Positions 1 through 13,900 of a DNA stretch of 64,000 nt are shown here, in pieces. Numbering within the stretch: position 1 is the stretch's first letter; every line of letters begins with the position of its first letter. Origin of the DNA: Tetraselmis striata (taxonomy: Eukaryota; Chlorophyta; Chlorodendrophyceae; Chlorodendrales; Chlorodendraceae). The notes beneath the pieces were generated by a model. It had not been told where the DNA came from, did not search any database, and worked only from the letters and a program-made list of their open reading frames with translations. Position numbers and translations under genes: made by a program. Location: the NCBI GenBank assembly GCA_006384855.1, contig VCJN01000997.1, forward strand, positions 1 to 64,000, read 5' to 3'.

Positions 1-821
<821 letters not shown>

Positions 822-1682
822 TGTGGCTGCTGATTCGTGCGGTAGTCGTCCGGTTGGTCGGCAGCCTCAGATCCGTCGCCGGCCTGGGGCGGCGTCTGCC
901 TGCCCGCCTGCCTGCCTGTCTGTCCACCCGTGGCGTTGTCGGGGAAGCCGCGACACGGAAGGGGGGCTGGGGATAGGGACGGGAGTTGCTGGGGGCGGCA
1001 CGCTTATGGGCTCCTCTGCTGACGTTTGTTGGCTGGCGCCTTGACGGGATCTGGCTGGACGCACACTGGCAGTGTGCGCAAAGTATTGGCGTCGTCTGCG
1101 CTGAGGGCTTTGGGCGTCGTCTGCGTTCCTCTGCTGGTGGCGCTCTCCCGTCGCTGCTGGGCGCGGCGCGGCGACGGGGCGGGGTTCAGTGCCCTCCGCG
1201 TGCCAGCAGTCAAAACCCCTGTAGGCCCTAAGACAGCGCTTTCTCGCGGTCTCGCCAATTCATCGTCCGACTGGAAAGGTCTCCCGCGTTTACGAGTATT
1301 GCAGTTAAATCTAGAATTGTCCACTTTTACTGGATCGACGGTCACAATCCGCAACACAATTTATTCGCCCGCATCGGCCCCGGCTCATACTTATATTTTT
1401 AAAGTAGAGTCGCTATAAATTGAAAAGTAGTGCAGGACGATGGCGCGCCACGTTGTCTGCGACAGTGGTCGGCTGTCGTCGAGGAGGCCCGAAGGATATA
1501 GACAGCCTCCCGAATTCCAACCTGCGGGAGGGCTCGATCACTCAGCCTGGCCCTATGGAGCTCACCCACAGCTACTATCCGCACTGACGTGTCGGCCACG
1601 GGAAGTGAGACCGGCGGCGCGCTACCTCGCCCTCAACCGGTGGGACCGCCACTCGCGTTTGTGATTTTCCCATAGGCGCGCG

Positions 1683-1713
<31 letters not shown>

Positions 1714-1755
1714 CTCGTGAAAGTCCCCACACCGCGTTGGCTAGCGCACGCTTGC
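822..1755. promoter_or_regulatory. Shared spacer between divergent RPN11 and DNA polymerase genes
   Basis: This 934-bp stretch separates two divergent start codons and so must contain both promoters. No TATA box or operator could be recognised with confidence. It holds a 30-nt poly-G run at about 1684-1713. No exon is evident, although a 5' UTR exon for either gene cannot be excluded. Inference from gene arrangement only. Confidence 0.5.
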
Positions 1756-4700
1756 ATGGAGGGCGTATGGAACCGCCCTGACGAGGAGTGCGAGGGTGGC
1801 GAGCTGTGGTCTGATCTGGGCGATCTGGAGAGCGGAGGACTTCGCCACTCAGACCGCGGCAACAGTAACAGCCTGTATGCCGACGGAGGTGGCGGTGGCG
1901 GCGACGATGTGGCAGCCGACGGCGGTAACCCCAGCGCCTTGGCCGCGGCTGGCGGCGACCCGGACGCGGTCATCCTCCACGTGGACATCGACGCATTCTA
2001 CTGCGAGGTGCGGTGCGGCCCTCCTCCACCACCCCCCCCCCCCCCCCCACCCCGGGCCCCACCATGCCTGTTTGTCCCATGGTGGCTGCAGACGGCATAG
2101 CATAACAACCCATTTCATCATGGAATTTGAAAACTCTGACGAGATAGGTACAGCTGGAGGACAGGTGATAGGCGAGGCAATAAAAAGTGTTCATGGAAGG
2201 CCAACTACACCGGGCTTGTACTCGTGCGCATGTGAACCCAGAAGCGAAGCGTCCCACGTCGGGGAATTTCTGTGTCTCCACAGCTGCTATTCTGAACAAC
2301 TAACGCCCACAAGCATTCATTCGCAGCAGCCAGCAACCCACCTTGCCGCCCCCCTGAGCATCCGAGACCCCATCCCCCGTTGCCATGTCCCAGGTGGAGA
2401 GGATGGACGACCCCAGCCTGCGCGGGGTGCCCCTCGCGGTGACGCAGTTCAACGCGGGCGGCTTCGTGGCGGTGTCGTACGAGGCGCAGGCGGCGGGGCT
2501 GCGCAAGGGCGACGGCGTGGGCGCCGCGGGGCGCGCCAACATCACCACGCTCATCGAGATGCGCGCGGTGGGCGTGGAGGAGGCGCGCCGGCGGTGTCCG
2601 GGGCTCGTGGTGCGCCCCATGCGGACGGAGCGGTACCGGCAGGTGAGTGCCAGGGGCTCGCATGGCCCGGCATAGACAGACCGCCATGACAGAAGCGTAA
2701 AGGGGTGTCATTGCTGGCGGGGGACTACGGGTGCCGACGAACCGTTATGCGAACCCTTCTTATAAGCCAAAAAGGGGTTGCATGTAACTCATAGGAACAG
2801 TTGCTACTCTTCCGCATGTTTCGTCTACATTTGGCTGCTTGCAGGCAGGGCAGGTGCTCATTCGCAGCGTACCTATTGCAGCATCGGCACCGGTGAATGG
2901 GGAAGCAGCAAAAGTGAGGGGGTTGGGGGAGGCTTAACGCGCGGCGCGGCATGGTGTGCGGCAGGTGGCGGCGGAGGTGCAGGAGCTGCTGCGCGGCTGG
3001 GCGCTGCGGGGCGAGGTGGAGAAGGCCAGCTACGACGACTTCTACCTCGTGCTCGCGCCGCCGACGCAGTGGCCGGCGCCGCTGCCCGCCGCGGCGCAGC
3101 CGCCCCCGGGTGGCCTGCACGTGGTGGGGCCGCCGGGGAGTGCGCTCCGGGGCGCCATGCCGGCGGCGTGCGGCGCGGCGCGGGCCATCCAGGCCGCCAT
3201 CGCCGCGGCGGGGCTGAGCGCCTCCCTGGGGGTGTCGTCCCGCAAGCTGCTCGCCCGCCTGGCCAGCCCGCTGCACAAGCCGGGCGGCGTCACGGCGGTG
3301 GCGCCCGCCGGCGCGGCTGCCTTCCTCGCGGAGCAGCCCCTGCGCCACGTGCCCGGCTGGAAGGGCAAGGCGGGCGCCGCTGCGTGCGAGGCCCTGGGGG
3401 TGGTCACGGTGGGGGAGCTGGGGCGCTTCCGCGACGCGGAGCTGCGCGCGGCACTGGGCGAGAGTCCCGCTGCCGCGCTGCTGGACCTGCGCGCCGGCTG
3501 CCCGGGGCTGCGCGTCCGGGAGCGCGGTCCGCCCAAGACCATCCTCGCCGAGAGGTGCGCGCCATGACCTCCGCCTTCCCCTCCCCCCCCCCCCCCCCCC
3601 CCCCGCCCCCTCTCCCACACACACACACACAGCCTACGTTTCCAAAATCTGACCAAATCGACATAGACATTCTTATAGTTGTGCCGTCTTACCGCTTTTG
3701 TCACTCCGCACTGAAAACCCGTCTGCACCCCCACCGCCATCACCACCAACGCGTCAAGTTTTTGGCGTCGTAGGATCGATAACGATGTCTCCTGCCTTGG
3801 CCTCCGTATTATGTGGTTGCCATTGCTGTCGCCACGTGGCGACTGGGTCTGCTGCACGTGTGACCAATCTGCAACCACCACCGGAAATGTTGACACCAGC
3901 CCATGCCTTGCGTTTCTTTGGGAGCGCAAGTGTGGAATACGGCGGCATTGCTCGATAGTCGGATGCGGAAAATAGTGCCTGTTGGAAGAATGTCGGGCAC
4001 CCGTCACGCAGAATGGACCAGTGCCGTGTGTTTAGAGGCGCCGGCGTACCGATAAGAAGCCGTACAACATGCCCTAAATTGGGCGCTGCATACAACCTGT
4101 GAGAGCGTTGGCTGTAGTTCCGCAATAGTTTCGGTCTACAGTTGACCTGTGCCGGGCAGGGCGCCTTCTTAGTCGCAGTGTTCTTATTACCGCGTCAGCA
4201 CCCGTAAAACATATATCTGTAAATCATCTTACACTGCCTTTTGTGGACCGGTGTATTCTAGCGGATGTCTCGTCCTCGCATTACTGTATATATATAATAC
4301 TAGCGCGTAGGTGGCAAACATGTACACGGCGGTGCTTGGCCCTGTTTTGCCACCCTTCTAGCGTTTATTTTCCTATTTCTATTAATTCTGGCACTGATAA
4401 ATAGTTTTGTATATGCGCGTTAAATATCGCGTTCAGATATACCGTACAAGGATTACCTGGCGCGTAAGTAATATTGTAACGCGTGATGCTGCTGCCGGTA
4501 GCGGAATGGTTAACGATAGCTTATTGCCGTGCGCCGGTCCGCATTCCTGCATCAAACAACGTAACTTCATCAAACAGCAATGCATGTAGCGACTATGTTG
4601 TTTTTGAACAAATGGGCATCGATACAAACTCTGTCAAACAACGTACGTACGGTAGCACTATCCGAAATCGCACCGCAACACGACCGAGATGCATCTGTCA

Positions 4701-6111
4701 GTTTTCTTTCAAATTAATCCAAACTATCACCACATTTACTATAGTCTATTCTAGTCTAGTTCAGCCCAGCAGTTCATTTTCTATTTTTATCCCGTTTAAT
4801 GAAATACTGCGACTATTGTATTCTGTATTTATATTCTCTTATTACCGTATTCTTTCTAAAAAACCGTGTTTTCTATACAAAAATGTCGATGCTATTCTTA
4901 ATGCTTTCCGAACGAAATCAATTTGCAACACGACCAAGATGCATCTGTAAGTTTTCGTTCAAAATAATCCACTGTTAAACATGTTAAACTGTTATTAAAC
5001 ATGTCATGTTCAATTTTATTCCATTTCTAACGACTGCCGAACTTCCATCACAATAGAATGGTTATTAGTTTGTTGCTCGTGCTGGTGGTGTGCAACCCTG
5101 CCCAATAAAGTCGCCATCGCGCCATGCGTCACCACCGTTGCGCCCTCCCCTTGCTCTTGGCGCAGGTCCTGCCCGCCCACTTCCTGCCGCCGCGCCGTGG
5201 GCGCCCTGCTGGACACGCTGGCCGCCACCCTGGCGGAGCGCCTCGCGGCGGACGCGGCCGCGCACGGCCGGGCGCCCTCACGGCTGACGCTGTCCTTCCG
5301 GCAGGGCTACGGCACCGGGCTGCGCAGTCGCTCCGCGCCCTTCCCCCCCGACGCGGCCACCGCCCTCCGCGCTCTGTCGCGCCCCGATCCTCAGCCCCCC
5401 CACGACGACACTCAACCCAGCGGCGCCCCTCCTCCGCTAGCGGGCGCGCTGGCGACGAGCGCGATGCGGCTGCTGACGGCCAGCGTGGCGGCGCCGTGGG
5501 AGCTCACCCGCCTCGCGGTCGGTGTGGCGTTCCCTCAAGTTGCCGCTGCGCACCGCGGCTCGGCGGATAGCGGCGGCTTGGCGGGCTTCGTCCGCCGGTT
5601 ACGGGGCGCGGGTGGTGTGGGCCACAGCGAGGGCACGAGCGTGCATGCGCGTGCGGAAGACGAGTGCCGAGACGAGCAGCAGAAGGGGCTAGAGTCTAGT
5701 GCCGGGGTGGACGAGGGGGCGAGGGATAGGGATCGGCAGAGGGCGTCGGCACAAAAGAGCAAAGCGGGGGGATCTGCGACAGGCGTGGAAGTGCGTGGCA
5801 AGAACGGTGCGGCTTGGAATGTTCGCGATAGCATGCCGCAGTGGCACACGCGAGAGCTAGCGGAGGCGCAGGGCTTAGCCAAGGGTCGAGACGAAGACGC
5901 GGTTCGCCTGGAGTCGGTGGACCTGGCGGAGCAGCGCCACATCATGGCCGACATCGCCCGGGAGCGTCGCCGGCGTGGCGCACCCTCCGCTGCACCAACG
6001 GGCTCGGCCAAGCGGGCCCGGCCCGGGGCAGGCAGGGGCGCGGGCGGCTCGACGACGGGTCAGCGCTCCATCCTCGACATGCTCCGCCCTGCGTCGCGAA
6101 CCGGTGGGTGA
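1756..6111 (+). CDS. POLH: Y-family translesion DNA polymerase, eta/iota (RAD30) type, with altered active-site residues
   Basis: Four exons in consistent phase: 1756-2007, 2394-2642, 2965-3554, 5166-6111 (678 residues). Exon 1 has a ~70-residue Asp/Gly-rich leader and the first catalytic motif HVDIDAFYCE (metal-binding Asp77). Exon 2 carries the finger segment (VAVSYEAQ). Exon 3 carries the palm motif SYDD (189-192), the SSRKLLARL thumb segment, an HhH-like region and the PKTI motif typical of Pol eta. Exon 4 is the little-finger domain, a low-complexity tail and a C-terminal PCNA-box-like QRSILDMLRP. Pol eta bypasses UV dimers at stalled forks. Compared with human Pol eta from memory, Arg55 of YEAR reads Gln, Arg61 reads Lys, and SIDE reads SYDD. 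Poly-C runs follow the donors of introns 1 and 3. Pol iota is the alternative; family assignment is firm, subtype less so. The start could be an in-frame ATG at 1717. Confidence 0.88.
4318..4998 (+). repeat. AT-rich dispersed repeat, copy 1, in intron 3 of the DNA polymerase gene
   Basis: This ~680-bp AT-rich block contrasts with the GC-rich exons and is recognisably repeated at about 9428-9920. Shared segments include ggcggtg.ttggccctg, cttc.agcg.tt.tttcct, cggtccgcattc, gc.ctatccgaaatcg and aatccaaactat. It also contains an internal direct repeat (around 4676-4725 and 4926-4975). No coding capacity and no clear terminal repeats are seen, so the element class is unknown; an old non-autonomous transposon is the likeliest reading. 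Confidence 0.6.
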
Positions 6112-6689
6112 GCCGACTTAAGCGCTTGGAATCAAGCGTCGATCCAAGATCAATACGAAACTTCGGACGGATCGTGCTCGCGCCAGGATTGATAGGCAGG
6201 GAAGCATAGCAGCCGCATGAAACGTTGCAACGAGGGCAATGCAAAGCACCTTCCGGGCCGGCAGCAAACTGCGCACGTTGCACGCTCACCGCGCGCCAAT
6301 GCAATGCTGTGTCAGTGCCAATTCTCTTACCGCCCGACATTCGTAATCCTACACAGCGCCTGCTGCCCCACCGGAGGCGGCATTGCACGTAGCATGAAGA
6401 CCTATGAAGGCCGCATTCCCAATCCGGACCACCTCCCAGAAGCCAGCATAGTGATTCCTCGTGAGCTAAGCCCCTTCGGCATCACAGTGACCCCGGCCCG
6501 GCGGCCCCGGGCCCTCATCCCCCGTTCATGTTTTGGGAAGGTGTGAGGGGCTCCATATTTCATATATATACGTGTACATATACATATACGTGTTTTAGGG
6601 TTTATTTAAGGGTTTATATAAAGGGTTTTAGGGTTTGAATAAGGGTTTATAACGGTATATGCCTATATAAACATATACCCTGTATATAC
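6112..6689. other. Convergent spacer, left part, with telomere-like tract
   Basis: 3' flank of the DNA polymerase gene. At about 6592-6650 the DNA is a run of degenerate TTTAGGG-like units separated by AT-rich spacers, which is an interstitial telomere-like tract of the plant/green-algal type. No gene is seen. No clear TGTAA polyadenylation motif was found after the polymerase stop codon. Confidence 0.5.
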
Positions 6690-7083
<394 letters not shown>

Positions 7084-7928
7084 TAGCATCACCCCCTCCT
7101 AGTTGCCCATGGCGGTACAGAAATGAATTATTGTGTTTGTTAGAAACCCCGAGGGGGATGGGGGGTGACAGCCTGGGCTGCACCTGACAGGAGTCAGTAT
7201 GTATAACATTTGAAGGGGTTCCTGCCATGCTGTTTCGCGTTGATAAAAGCCGACACAAGCCAAGCGCGCAAGCGGCACAGCATCACGGAGCCGGGGCAAA
7301 AGGAGCAGAGGCGCCGGGCAAGTGACACACGTGCGGTCGCGCAGTGAGGGCAGACGGCTGCTTCGCATATGTACACAGTTCTCGTGGACAAAAACACCTC
7401 ACGATCGACATGCAGGGCGGCGAGAATCGGCTATGACGAGAGTAATTGATGACGCCAGTCTGGGAGAACGCCGAGCGGAATTTTAGGGTTTAACAATTTA
7501 GGGCTACAAAGGAACCGGGATTCAACAATGACAGCCAACACAATTCGGGGCTCCCCGCGCGAATGGCAGCATGTCCACGCATCGTGGATGGGAGGGCGCG
7601 GCGGGAGACGCAGGCGGGGATTGATGGCCGGCCGATCTGGAATCATCGCTTGGAGAACGTGTAGATCATTGGTTGGGGGAGAGAGCGGGACAACACCCTT
7701 ACACGGAGCTGTAGGTGGTTGGAGGACTGTTCATGTATACTCGGGGGTTTCTGTGTTGTGTCTCTTGCGCTTCGGCTTGTCTGATATTTTTGGATTCACA
7801 GCGCTCGATTTCACTCTTTTTCGATTCACAAATGATGTGCGGCATGTCGCTCTTCTCTTCTCGTCCTGCATGCACCATTGGTGATGCCGAACCTCTCGGG
7901 CTTTGATTCAACAACAACAGATAAACAC
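7084..7928. other. Spacer with 3' flank of the TEX10/IPI1 gene
   Basis: Between the microsatellite and the TEX10 stop codon no convincing gene is seen. The stretch probably contains the TEX10 3' UTR, since a TGTAA motif lies on the minus strand at 7703-7699, about 226 nt past the stop. Confidence 0.4.
7699..7703 (-). terminator. Candidate polyadenylation signal (TGTAA) for TEX10/IPI1
   Basis: TGTAA is the usual polyadenylation signal of chlorophyte algae. This copy lies about 226 nt downstream of the TEX10 stop on the coding strand. A five-base motif is weak evidence by itself. Confidence 0.35.
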
Positions 7929-10900
7929 TCAGAGGCGCCCCAGCAGTGTGTCGGCCACCGCGGCAAGGCCGTCGCAGGCAGAGGCCGCCGCTTGGGCACG
8001 GGCCCCGGCACCCCCCAGGCGCCCCGCCGCCGCACGCAGCGCGCCCACGGCGCCGTCGAGGCCGGCGGCGTCCTCCAGGAGCGCCTCCTGCAGGCGTGAC
8101 GCACCGCAGAGGCGGCGCAGCAGGGCCGCGGCCCCGGCCAGCTGGCGCGGCTCTTCGAGCGCCACGCGCGGCGCGTCCCGTCCGCCCGGCTCCGCGCAGG
8201 CCGCGGCGCGCACGGCGGACAAGACCGGCCCACAGAGGGCCGGCCGCCGGAACACGAGACTGGCGGAGAGGTCCAGACCTGAGGAAACGGCGCCACGGTC
8301 AGGGACCACGGCTAAGGTTAACATCGCAGCCGATCCGGCGGGCGCGATCCGATGTCAGCCGCTGTTCCGTACCCTAAACGCATGCCGTGGTCACGACGCT
8401 GTGACTCGGAACCTGCCCCGACGGTGTGAGATGTGAGGTCCAACTTGTGCCAAAACATACAGACAGCGAGAAAGGGGTTTCGCCACAAGCACCGGGATAA
8501 ATATGGTATCCATATGACCTTTTGTACATGTACATATATACAGATATATATTATAAATGTATATACACATATATATGTATATATATACACAATTTCATAT
8601 GTACACATAGAGTACACACGTGTACATACATATGTTATATATGTATATGACCTTTTGAATTGTTGGTGTGCCATTATCGTCATTACCGGTAGCGGCCGAG
8701 GGAACGCCCGCATTATGAGCCGAAATTTGGTTGGTAGGAGTTGTTGAATCCGTTCTTTTGGCGGGAAGGTGGGGATCGGCCTTCTTGGAACCCCCCCACC
8801 CCCCCTTCATCCGGTTGTACTTGAACTGGCAAATTCTGCGTCCTGATAAGTGGTGTATGATCGCCGTCTAGTAAGCTGTCACGGTCGGGCATGTCCGCGG
8901 GGACACAATGACCCGTAGGTGAGTGTTGGGAGCCCGACTTTGGCATTCAGCTTTGGATTGCGTTCGATCAGGCTGATGGCGGCAGCAGACGGAGTAGCGC
9001 GGCGTTGTGGCTTTGTCCGCATCGCATGCATCAGACGGGTCACGCGAAGCCGCCCGGTCTGCGGATGGTCGGGTGGGTGGGCATCCGAGCGGGTGCCGTC
9101 CTGGCGTGGTAGAGGAGGCATGCAGGGCGCGCACCGCTCCCGGCGGCCGCGCCGGCGTCTCCCACCGCACAGCCCGTCTCGGCCGCCAGCGCCACCACCA
9201 GCCCGGGGACCAGCGCCACCAGCTCCTCCTCCTCCTCCTCCTCCGCGTGCGGAGCCTCTGCACGGACGCGGCAGCGGCGACGCCGTTGCGTCAGCTTACC
9301 GATGCGCCAGGCCACTTATCAGGCAACGTGTGATGGGCACCGCGGTCGTCATGGCAGGACAACAGGGTCACCGGCGCCAACAACATCGACGCCCCCCACA
9401 GTCACCGTTTGGTCGGCTCTAAAAGAATTAAACGGCGGTGTTTGGCCCTGCTTGGCGCCCCCTTCCAGCGATTTTTTTCCTGTGTCTATTATATTCTGGC
9501 CTTATTCTACTCTCTTCTCACTATTGCTGACGTTCCACTGTAATGGTATGTTTCGGCGCGATAGAAAAGATCACGCAATCCTTCATGGCTGCAATATTGC
9601 TGATATGAATCCTACCAGGAGTACTCCTGCTAGGACGCGTAATCGCATTCCGAGTGTAGTAGCATAATCGCCGCCATCTTATCGTTGTGCATCGGTCCGC
9701 ATTCACGTATCGCTAACTAATAATTTCAAAAAATGCACTTTTTCCTGAAGAAATTGCATCAGCACAAACGCAAAACAATGAACTTAGCGCTATCCGAAAT
9801 CGACCCGCACTACGACTGTCACATTTCCTGCAAAACAATCCAAACTATAAACACATTTTCTCTATTCTATTTAAAACAGCCGGACTTTCACCCTTATAGA
9901 CTGGTTAGTCAGTCATTTCCCTGTGTGAGCAGCGCGGGGCCGCCGTCACATCTACCAGTTTGTAGCTGTTATATGTGTTTGCAGGAAGTAGAGGGGGGGG
10001 GGGGGGGGGGCAGGGTTCAAGACGAGCAAACTGCCAAATCAAACGTATGGTAGCGTTGGCCGAGGTCCCCGGGTACTATCCAGTTCGAGATCAGAGTGAT
10101 CGGCTCGCAGATTTCCGCATCAATTTATACAATCTAGTGTCGGAAATTGAACCACATTTAGGGCGGCGATCCACTCATTCAGCAGGGACGGACTTCTCTG
10201 CGGTCAAATAGGCTTATCCCACGATTTCCCCCAGATTGTACAGATATCCAGAAACGGGTTTTAGGTTTTGGGTTAGGTTTTATGTGCAGGGTTTGCGGAT
10301 TTTACGGGTCTAAAACCCTAACCCATAAAACCCGAAAACCATTAACCTGGGCTTCACCAAGACAAGTCAATCCCAACACCACATCAGCCACATTGAGCTC
10401 TCAAAGAATGTAGAATGCATGTCCTGCTACATCACAAAGCTTCAGGCCAGTCCCAGGCCCAGCCCCTCTACCAATGATCTGCTGATGATTGCAGCCGGTC
10501 ACATAATAAAGAAATGATCTGCCAATGGAATCGCGTTCCCCGCGGCGGCCACGTGTGCATGTATATATTTGCTAAGTGCAACCGCCATGCCGGCAGCCGT
10601 GTTGTAGAGGGTATAGGACGGCGGTCCGGGTGACGTTGGCAAAGGGGGTCGATTGCTGGGGGATTGGGGGAGCCTCGCCTCGTTGGTTGTCGCCGCCAGG
10701 GAGGGCGGCGTCTGCCAGCGCGAGGGCGCCATACCACAGCCGCACGTGCGGGTGCGGCTGCCCCTTGGCCCCCGGCGGCGGCGAGGCGTCCAGCAGCCGG
10801 CGCAGTGCGGGCAGCAGCGGCGGCAGCAGGACACCGCGCATGCCAGGCGCCGTCGCGGCGCGTGCCGCCGCGGCCGCCAACGCGGCGTGCGCCTCCCAGT

Positions 10901-13900
10901 ACCTGCGGGCCGGCGCGCCCGCGGCGCCGCCCTCCCCCGCAGCCACGGACGGCCAGCGCTCCGAGGGGCGCAGCTGCGAGGCGTCGCCGGCCAGCAGGCT
11001 GAGCAGGAAGGAGAGGTGCGCGGCGATGTCCGTCCCGGACTGCGGCCCGCCTGCTGCGGCGGCAGGGAAGATGGCGCAGGTGGCGGGTCAGTCCAGGTTT
11101 TTGGGTGTTGATCGCGACCTCACTGAAACCCTAAAAGCCCGACAGAGGGGTGATTGCACTAGGCATGCACGCCAATCGGAAACTTTGTAACTACATTCCC
11201 CCCAAGAAACACGTGCATAATCCATGTTCAGAAGCCAAATGGAGGCCTGACAAAGAAAGGGCGCCAGGGGAGAGGGATGAGGGGGGGATGGAGCGCACCG
11301 CTTCCATAGCGCTCGGTGATCACCTCCACCGCTCGGAGCACGAGGCTCAGCGGGTACGCTCCGCCGCCGCCACCGCCGCGCTTGCTCGGCCTGCGTTGGG
11401 TGCCGCGCCGCCGGTCAGCCCCATGCAGATTGGCGCCAGGGGCGCGTTGCCACCCCCCGGGGGGTCGATGCCTTTCAGGGGCCGTGCATGGAGCAGGTAT
11501 CCCCTGGGTTGGGATGTCCGCCTTTGGCTCAGCAGATGGGCCCAGCCCCCCCCCCCCCCCCCCTCCACCTCCCCGTTTCTCCTTTCCTCCGCTCCCTCTC
11601 CCTCGCCCTTGCCCTCCCTCCCTCGGCCTCGTCACCTCCTGCCTCTTGCGTCAAATCGCCTAACCGGACCGAGACCGCTGGCCCTGCCATCCCTGGTCCG
11701 ACTCGGTGAATCAAAATTGGGTGTGTGTGCGTGATGTTACTTCTTGGTTCATGGGAGGTGGTGGCACATGTCAAATACTATTTAGGGGCTCAGCTTGAAT
11801 TTCATTGGAGCATCGGCTCTGCGATATCATGTAACCTAGAAACAAATACCTCTTAGATATTGATGTGGCCCGAAGGTCGTCAGAACTGTGCGTGCTGGTC
11901 AATGCAGGGGGAGCTCTCCGCGTGATCCCCGCCGCATCGCAGGGATTCTTTGCTTAAAACCTGCCACCAAAACTACATGCTTTGGGGGCTTAGGGTTCAG
12001 GGTACGAGCAATTATGGGGGGAGTCATGGGCTGACTTGGGCACCTTCCCTATACCCCTTCCAGTGTTGCCGCGGAGGAAAACTATACATGTAAGGCATAA
12101 ACTTTATTCACTCGCAGGAAAACTCGATTTGGTGGGCCAAATGAAGGAATAGAAGGACAAGAAAGAATCCGCAGCATCGAGTTTTTTTGGTGCAGTTTTC
12201 GTGGTGTTTTATGTTACGCATCGAAATATGGATATGTTTATCCTGTCGTCATGCCGGAAGGGCCCGGGGGGGGGGGGGGGGGGGGGGGGCAAAACAAGAG
12301 TGTCCCCAGCGTAGTGGTGTGGTCCATGATAGCGGCGATACCGGTCGAAGGTCCGGCGTAGTGGTGTGATATGAACGGGGTTGGGGATGGACCATGGGAC
12401 CCGCATGGGACCTGCCCGGCGCACCTGCCCTGTCGCACGAGCGCCATCATGAGCACCGCGCGCAGCGTCGCCTCCGACAGCGAGGGGAGGTACCACAGCA
12501 GGTCCATCGCCAGGCGCTGCGCCGGCAGGGGCAGCTCCACCAGCGGCCCGGGCGCCGCAAAGAGCTCTGCCGACGCGGACAACAGTAGCAAACGGCGTCA
12601 CATGCGGCGGCCCCTCGTGCCTTCGCCACGTACCGCAGTGTGTGTTCTTCTGGTGGGTGCAGCTCAGGCCAAAGGTGCCATTCCAGGAGTCCACCGTCAA
12701 CTTGCGATGGGAACACCACTCGTAAATGTGCACCGGGGTCTCATGTTGGCGCAACGGTTGCCACCCCCGGTGCACAGCTTTCCCTTTGTCGGCATGCCCC
12801 TCCACCGCGGTGATAGGATCGTGTGAATCGCTGGGGGGCGTCGTCCGCTTGACCAAATTTATCCTTCAGAGAGTGATGTGGAATAGCCAGGCCGGCATCC
12901 TTGTGCACATGAGGATGCAAGATGCAGACATGATTGCGCAGTGGTTGCACGGCCGTCATTTGAACTGTCATGCGATGTCATTTTGACTTGGGTTGAGCAG
13001 CTGTACAGGGGCGTTGGAGAGATGCTGAAGGTCCGGAGAGAAGGAAAGCAGGGGGGGGGGGGGGGGGGGGCAACCTTTCTTGCCGTCCGTCTCGCTGCCG
13101 GACTTTCTCTTCCCCTTTGCTGCCTTGCCTGTAGGCAAGGCCACAGGCAGGAAAATAGGTGGCATCTCAGTGACCATAGTTTGAGGCTGTCATAGGGGAA
13201 GGGGGTGCGGGGGCAAATAGGACCACAAGACATGCCTGCTGCATGTGAGAACACGACATGAAATACCTAATGTATGATTACAATGTTTTGTGGGCAAGTA
13301 TACCAAGTGCAAGGAGAAACTAAGCTGCATACTACCCTGAACACATACTGGGTCCAACGCATTAATCTCAACTCAGAAGCCTAAAATAAACCCACAGATC
13401 GGACCCCTGAAGACAAAGACACATCAACGCTCAGCCTGCTGTGAAACTAATAGCACACCAGGAGCACACCTGTCTGTATATATATTCAACTTTTTCCCAG
13501 CTGCTTTCCCACCGCAAGCATGGAGGCACGGCGGGGTAGCCAGGAGAAAGGAAGGGGGGGAGGGAGAAAGGTAGGGGGGGGGGGGGGGGGGGGGGCTGCG
13601 CGCACCTGGCAGCGACAGCAAGAAGAAGGGCACCAGCTGCGCCTGCAGCGCGTCCAGGCATGCCAGCAGCGGCGAGCCCGGGCGCGCCACGCAGCCCACG
13701 CACAGCAGCAGCCGCAGGGCCGCCTCGCTGGTGCTGGGCGCCTGAGGGTGAAGCCGAACATCGCGCGTCAGCTCGCGCATTTATATATGTTTAGATATAT
13801 ATGTATATAATTAGATATATATATATATACAATTACATATATGTGAGGGGCCCCTTGCAGTGCATCTTGGTGAGGTACACAACGCAGGGGGGGCAAAAGA

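Noticed and set aside
4400-4950. 155-codon open frame in the AT-rich intron block
   Set aside because: Lies wholly inside a dispersed repeat, and the related copy at 9428-9920 does not preserve it.
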